Virus record (IMG/VR): IMGVR_UViG_3300025671_000319
Location: 1-30,798 of that record
Reading direction: 5' to 3' (one strand)
Source of the DNA: a virus
DNA length: 30,798 nt
Of the stretch, positions 29,466 to 30,798 are shown piece after piece (position 1 is the first letter of the stretch; the number at the start of each line of letters is the position of its first letter). A program made the position numbers and the translations under genes. The notes under the pieces are model-generated. The model was not told the DNA's origin. It ran no database searches and was given only the letters and a program-made list of their open reading frames with translations.

Positions 29466-29798
29466 ATGTCTGTAAAACTTGCTATTTTAAAATCTGGGGA
29501 AACGGTCGTTGCAGAAATTAAAGAATTAATTTCTGATGATAAAGTATGTGGATATCTTTTTGAAAACCCTCATGTTATTCGCGAAAGAGCATCAATATTT
29601 CTTGCCGAAGATAATGAGCAAAATGGTAGAGACATTGAAATTGCAATCGCTCCTTGGATTATTTTGACAAAAGATGATAAAATTCCTGTTCGTCCTGATT
29701 GGATTGTAACTATTGTAGATCCAATAGATACTATTGCAGAAATGTATGAGGAAAAAGTTAATGGAAAAATCAGTGAAGTGCCTTCTTCTGAAGGTTGA
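29466..29798 (+). CDS. Sm-like small protein B (110 aa)
   Basis: The protein is strand-rich: VKLAILKSGETVVAEIKELI, then GYLFENPHVIRE, IAPWIILTKDD and PDWIVTIVDPIDTIAEMYEE. It shares the SGE, NP, PW, D-x-I-x-T and Tyr positions with the proteins at 13922 and 29761. I take ATG 29466, not the in-frame ATG at 29388, because the latter lies before the terminator and promoter. Function is unknown; an Sm-type barrel is inferred. Confidence 0.75.
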   Translation: MSVKLAILKSGETVVAEIKELISDDKVCGYLFENPHVIRERASIFLAEDNEQNGRDIEIAIAPWIILTKDDKIPVRPDWIVTIVDPIDTIAEMYEEKVNGKISEVPSSEG

Positions 29799-30015
29799 TA
29801 ACGTAATTGTTACAGAAATTATTGAAGTTGGATCTGAACTTGGTGAACCAGATTGTAAACTTATTAATCCATACGAGATTGATGTTGATGGAAACTTGAA
29901 ACCATGGCCAGAGATTACGGATCAAAAAGAACTTATGATTCATTCTGATAGTATTTTAACTATTGTTGATCCAAAAAAAGAAATTATTGACAAGTATCTT
30001 GAGTTAACTTCCTAA
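29761..30015 (+). CDS. Sm-like small protein C (84 aa)
   Basis: This is the shortest member of the family: VKCLLLKVDNVIVTEIIEVG, LINPYEID, LKPWPEITD, SDSILTIVDPKKEIIDKYLE. It has lost the SGE but keeps NP, PW and ILTIVDP. ATG 29761 has GAGG 9 bases upstream and lies inside the end of protein B (38-base overlap). Its stop overlaps the polymerase start by one base, so the three genes are coupled. Confidence 0.75.
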   Translation: MEKSVKCLLLKVDNVIVTEIIEVGSELGEPDCKLINPYEIDVDGNLKPWPEITDQKELMIHSDSILTIVDPKKEIIDKYLELTS

Positions 30016-30798
30016 TGCGCTTTTATACTAATGTTCAGATGGTCGGGGATAACTTCCTTGTTCGCGGTCATGAAAATGGAAAACATTTCATGATCAAAGA
30101 GAGGTTTGACCCGACTCTTTTTGTGCCTTCAAATAATCAAACAAAATATAAAACTCTTAATGGGGAGTATGTTGAGGCAATTCAACCAGGGTCTGTAAGA
30201 GATTGTCGTGACTTCATCAAAAAATATGAAGGTGTAGAGAACTTTAGTATTTACGGAAATGATCGATACATCTATCAGTATATTTCTGATAAGTATCCTG
30301 AAGAAGAAATTAAGTTTGATACTAACAAGATCAAGATCTCGACAATTGATATTGAGGTTGCATCAGAGAATGGATTCCCTGATGTGGAATCTGCTGCCGA
30401 GGAAGTTCTTCTTATTACGGTTCAGGATTATGCTACTAAGCAGATCCGTACCTGGGGTAAGGGAAACTTTGTAAACAAACAACAAAATGTTATCTACAAA
30501 GGATTTGATACAGAGTATGAATTACTCAATAGTTTCATTCACTGGTGGATGATTGAAGAAAATTGTCCTGAGGTTGTTACCGGATGGAACAGTGAGCTTT
30601 ATGATATGCCGTATTTGGTGCGTCGTATTGATCGTGTTCTTGGCGAAAAGTTGATGAAGCGTATGTCTCCATGGGGACTGGTGACTGAGAAGGAAACTTT
30701 TATCATGGGACGAAAGCATATTTCTTATGATGTAGGTGGCATTACTCAACTTGATTATTTGAACCTTTATAAGAAGTTTACTTATAAAGCACAGGAAT
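30015..30798 (+). CDS. gp43: DNA polymerase gp43, 5' part (cut by the window end)
   Basis: This is the family B replicative polymerase. Only the first 261 codons are present. The N-terminal domain starts MRFYTNVQMVGDNFLVRG. Exonuclease motif I TIDIEVAS places Asp112 and Glu114 at the same numbers as T4 gp43. Motif II is VVTGWNSELYDMPYLVRRID (Asp197). The polymerase domain lies beyond the window. It starts on the stop of Sm-like protein C. Confidence 0.96.
   Translation, partial: MRFYTNVQMVGDNFLVRGHENGKHFMIKERFDPTLFVPSNNQTKYKTLNGEYVEAIQPGSVRDCRDFIKKYEGVENFSIYGNDRYIYQYISDKYPEEEIKFDTNKIKISTIDIEVASENGFPDVESAAEEVLLITVQDYATKQIRTWGKGNFVNKQQNVIYKGFDTEYELLNSFIHWWMIEENCPEVVTGWNSELYDMPYLVRRIDRVLGEKLMKRMSPWGLVTEKETFIMGRKHISYDVGGITQLDYLNLYKKFTYKAQE

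Noticed and set aside
960-30749. Many minus-strand open frames of 60-180 codons
   Set aside because: All lie opposite clear + strand genes, have biased or low-complexity products and lack ribosome sites. No minus-strand gene was convincing.
1-30798. tRNA genes, psbA/psbD or other photosynthesis genes
   Set aside because: None was recognised. The longest gaps hold promoters, hairpins and terminators only.

Overview
This window is a stretch of a T4-like myovirus genome, most likely a marine cyanophage of Synechococcus or Prochlorococcus. Every gene I can support is on the + strand. Base composition is AT-rich, genes are packed with 1-4 base ATGA or TAATG overlaps, and the order matches the T4-like core. 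The cyanobacterial host is inferred from a DUF3110-like gene, a CobS-type ATPase, an Hsp20 gene beside the polymerase region, and many short genes with a cyanophage look. No tRNA, CRISPR, IS element or photosynthesis gene was seen, and no gap between genes exceeds about 160 bases.

Left part (1-8925), virion morphogenesis: two small genes (one a zinc-ribbon protein), then tail sheath gp18, tail tube gp19, portal gp20, a 55-residue gp67-like core protein, an unrecognised 90-residue protein, prohead protease gp21, scaffold gp22 and major capsid gp23. A strong terminator follows gp23. T4-type late promoters (TATAAATA or close variants) precede several of these genes.

Middle part (8998-19918), recombination, late transcription and accessory genes: gp3 (tail completion), UvsY, a small gene, a 739-residue protein that looks like a capsid-packaged internal protein with a possible nuclease domain, the UvsW helicase, an Sm-like small protein, late sigma factor gp55 behind a good sigma70 promoter, the gp47/gp46 (Mre11/Rad50) nuclease with a DUF3110-like gene between them, three small genes, and a repeat protein containing a perfect 207-bp tandem duplication.

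Right part (19975-30798), early and replication genes: a host-type -10 starts a VWA-domain metallopeptidase gene and two small genes. A second -10, fronted by three exact 11-bp-spaced direct repeats, starts a CobS/MoxR-like AAA+ ATPase gene. A near-continuous operon then follows: DUF3310-like protein, clamp gp45, small genes, a glycosylase-like gene, clamp loader gp44, a small membrane protein, a possible HTH protein, a Dam-type methyltransferase, clamp loader gp62 and RegA. After a terminator come Hsp20, whose leader can form a FourU-like hairpin over the ribosome site, two more Sm-like proteins and the start of DNA polymerase gp43, cut by the window edge.

The signals that seem least explained are the putative packaged nuclease, the VWA-metallopeptidase/AAA+ pair with its repeat-array promoter, the possible RNA thermometer of hsp20, the three related Sm-like proteins, the recent 207-bp duplication, and a sharp GC step inside the glycosylase-like gene.
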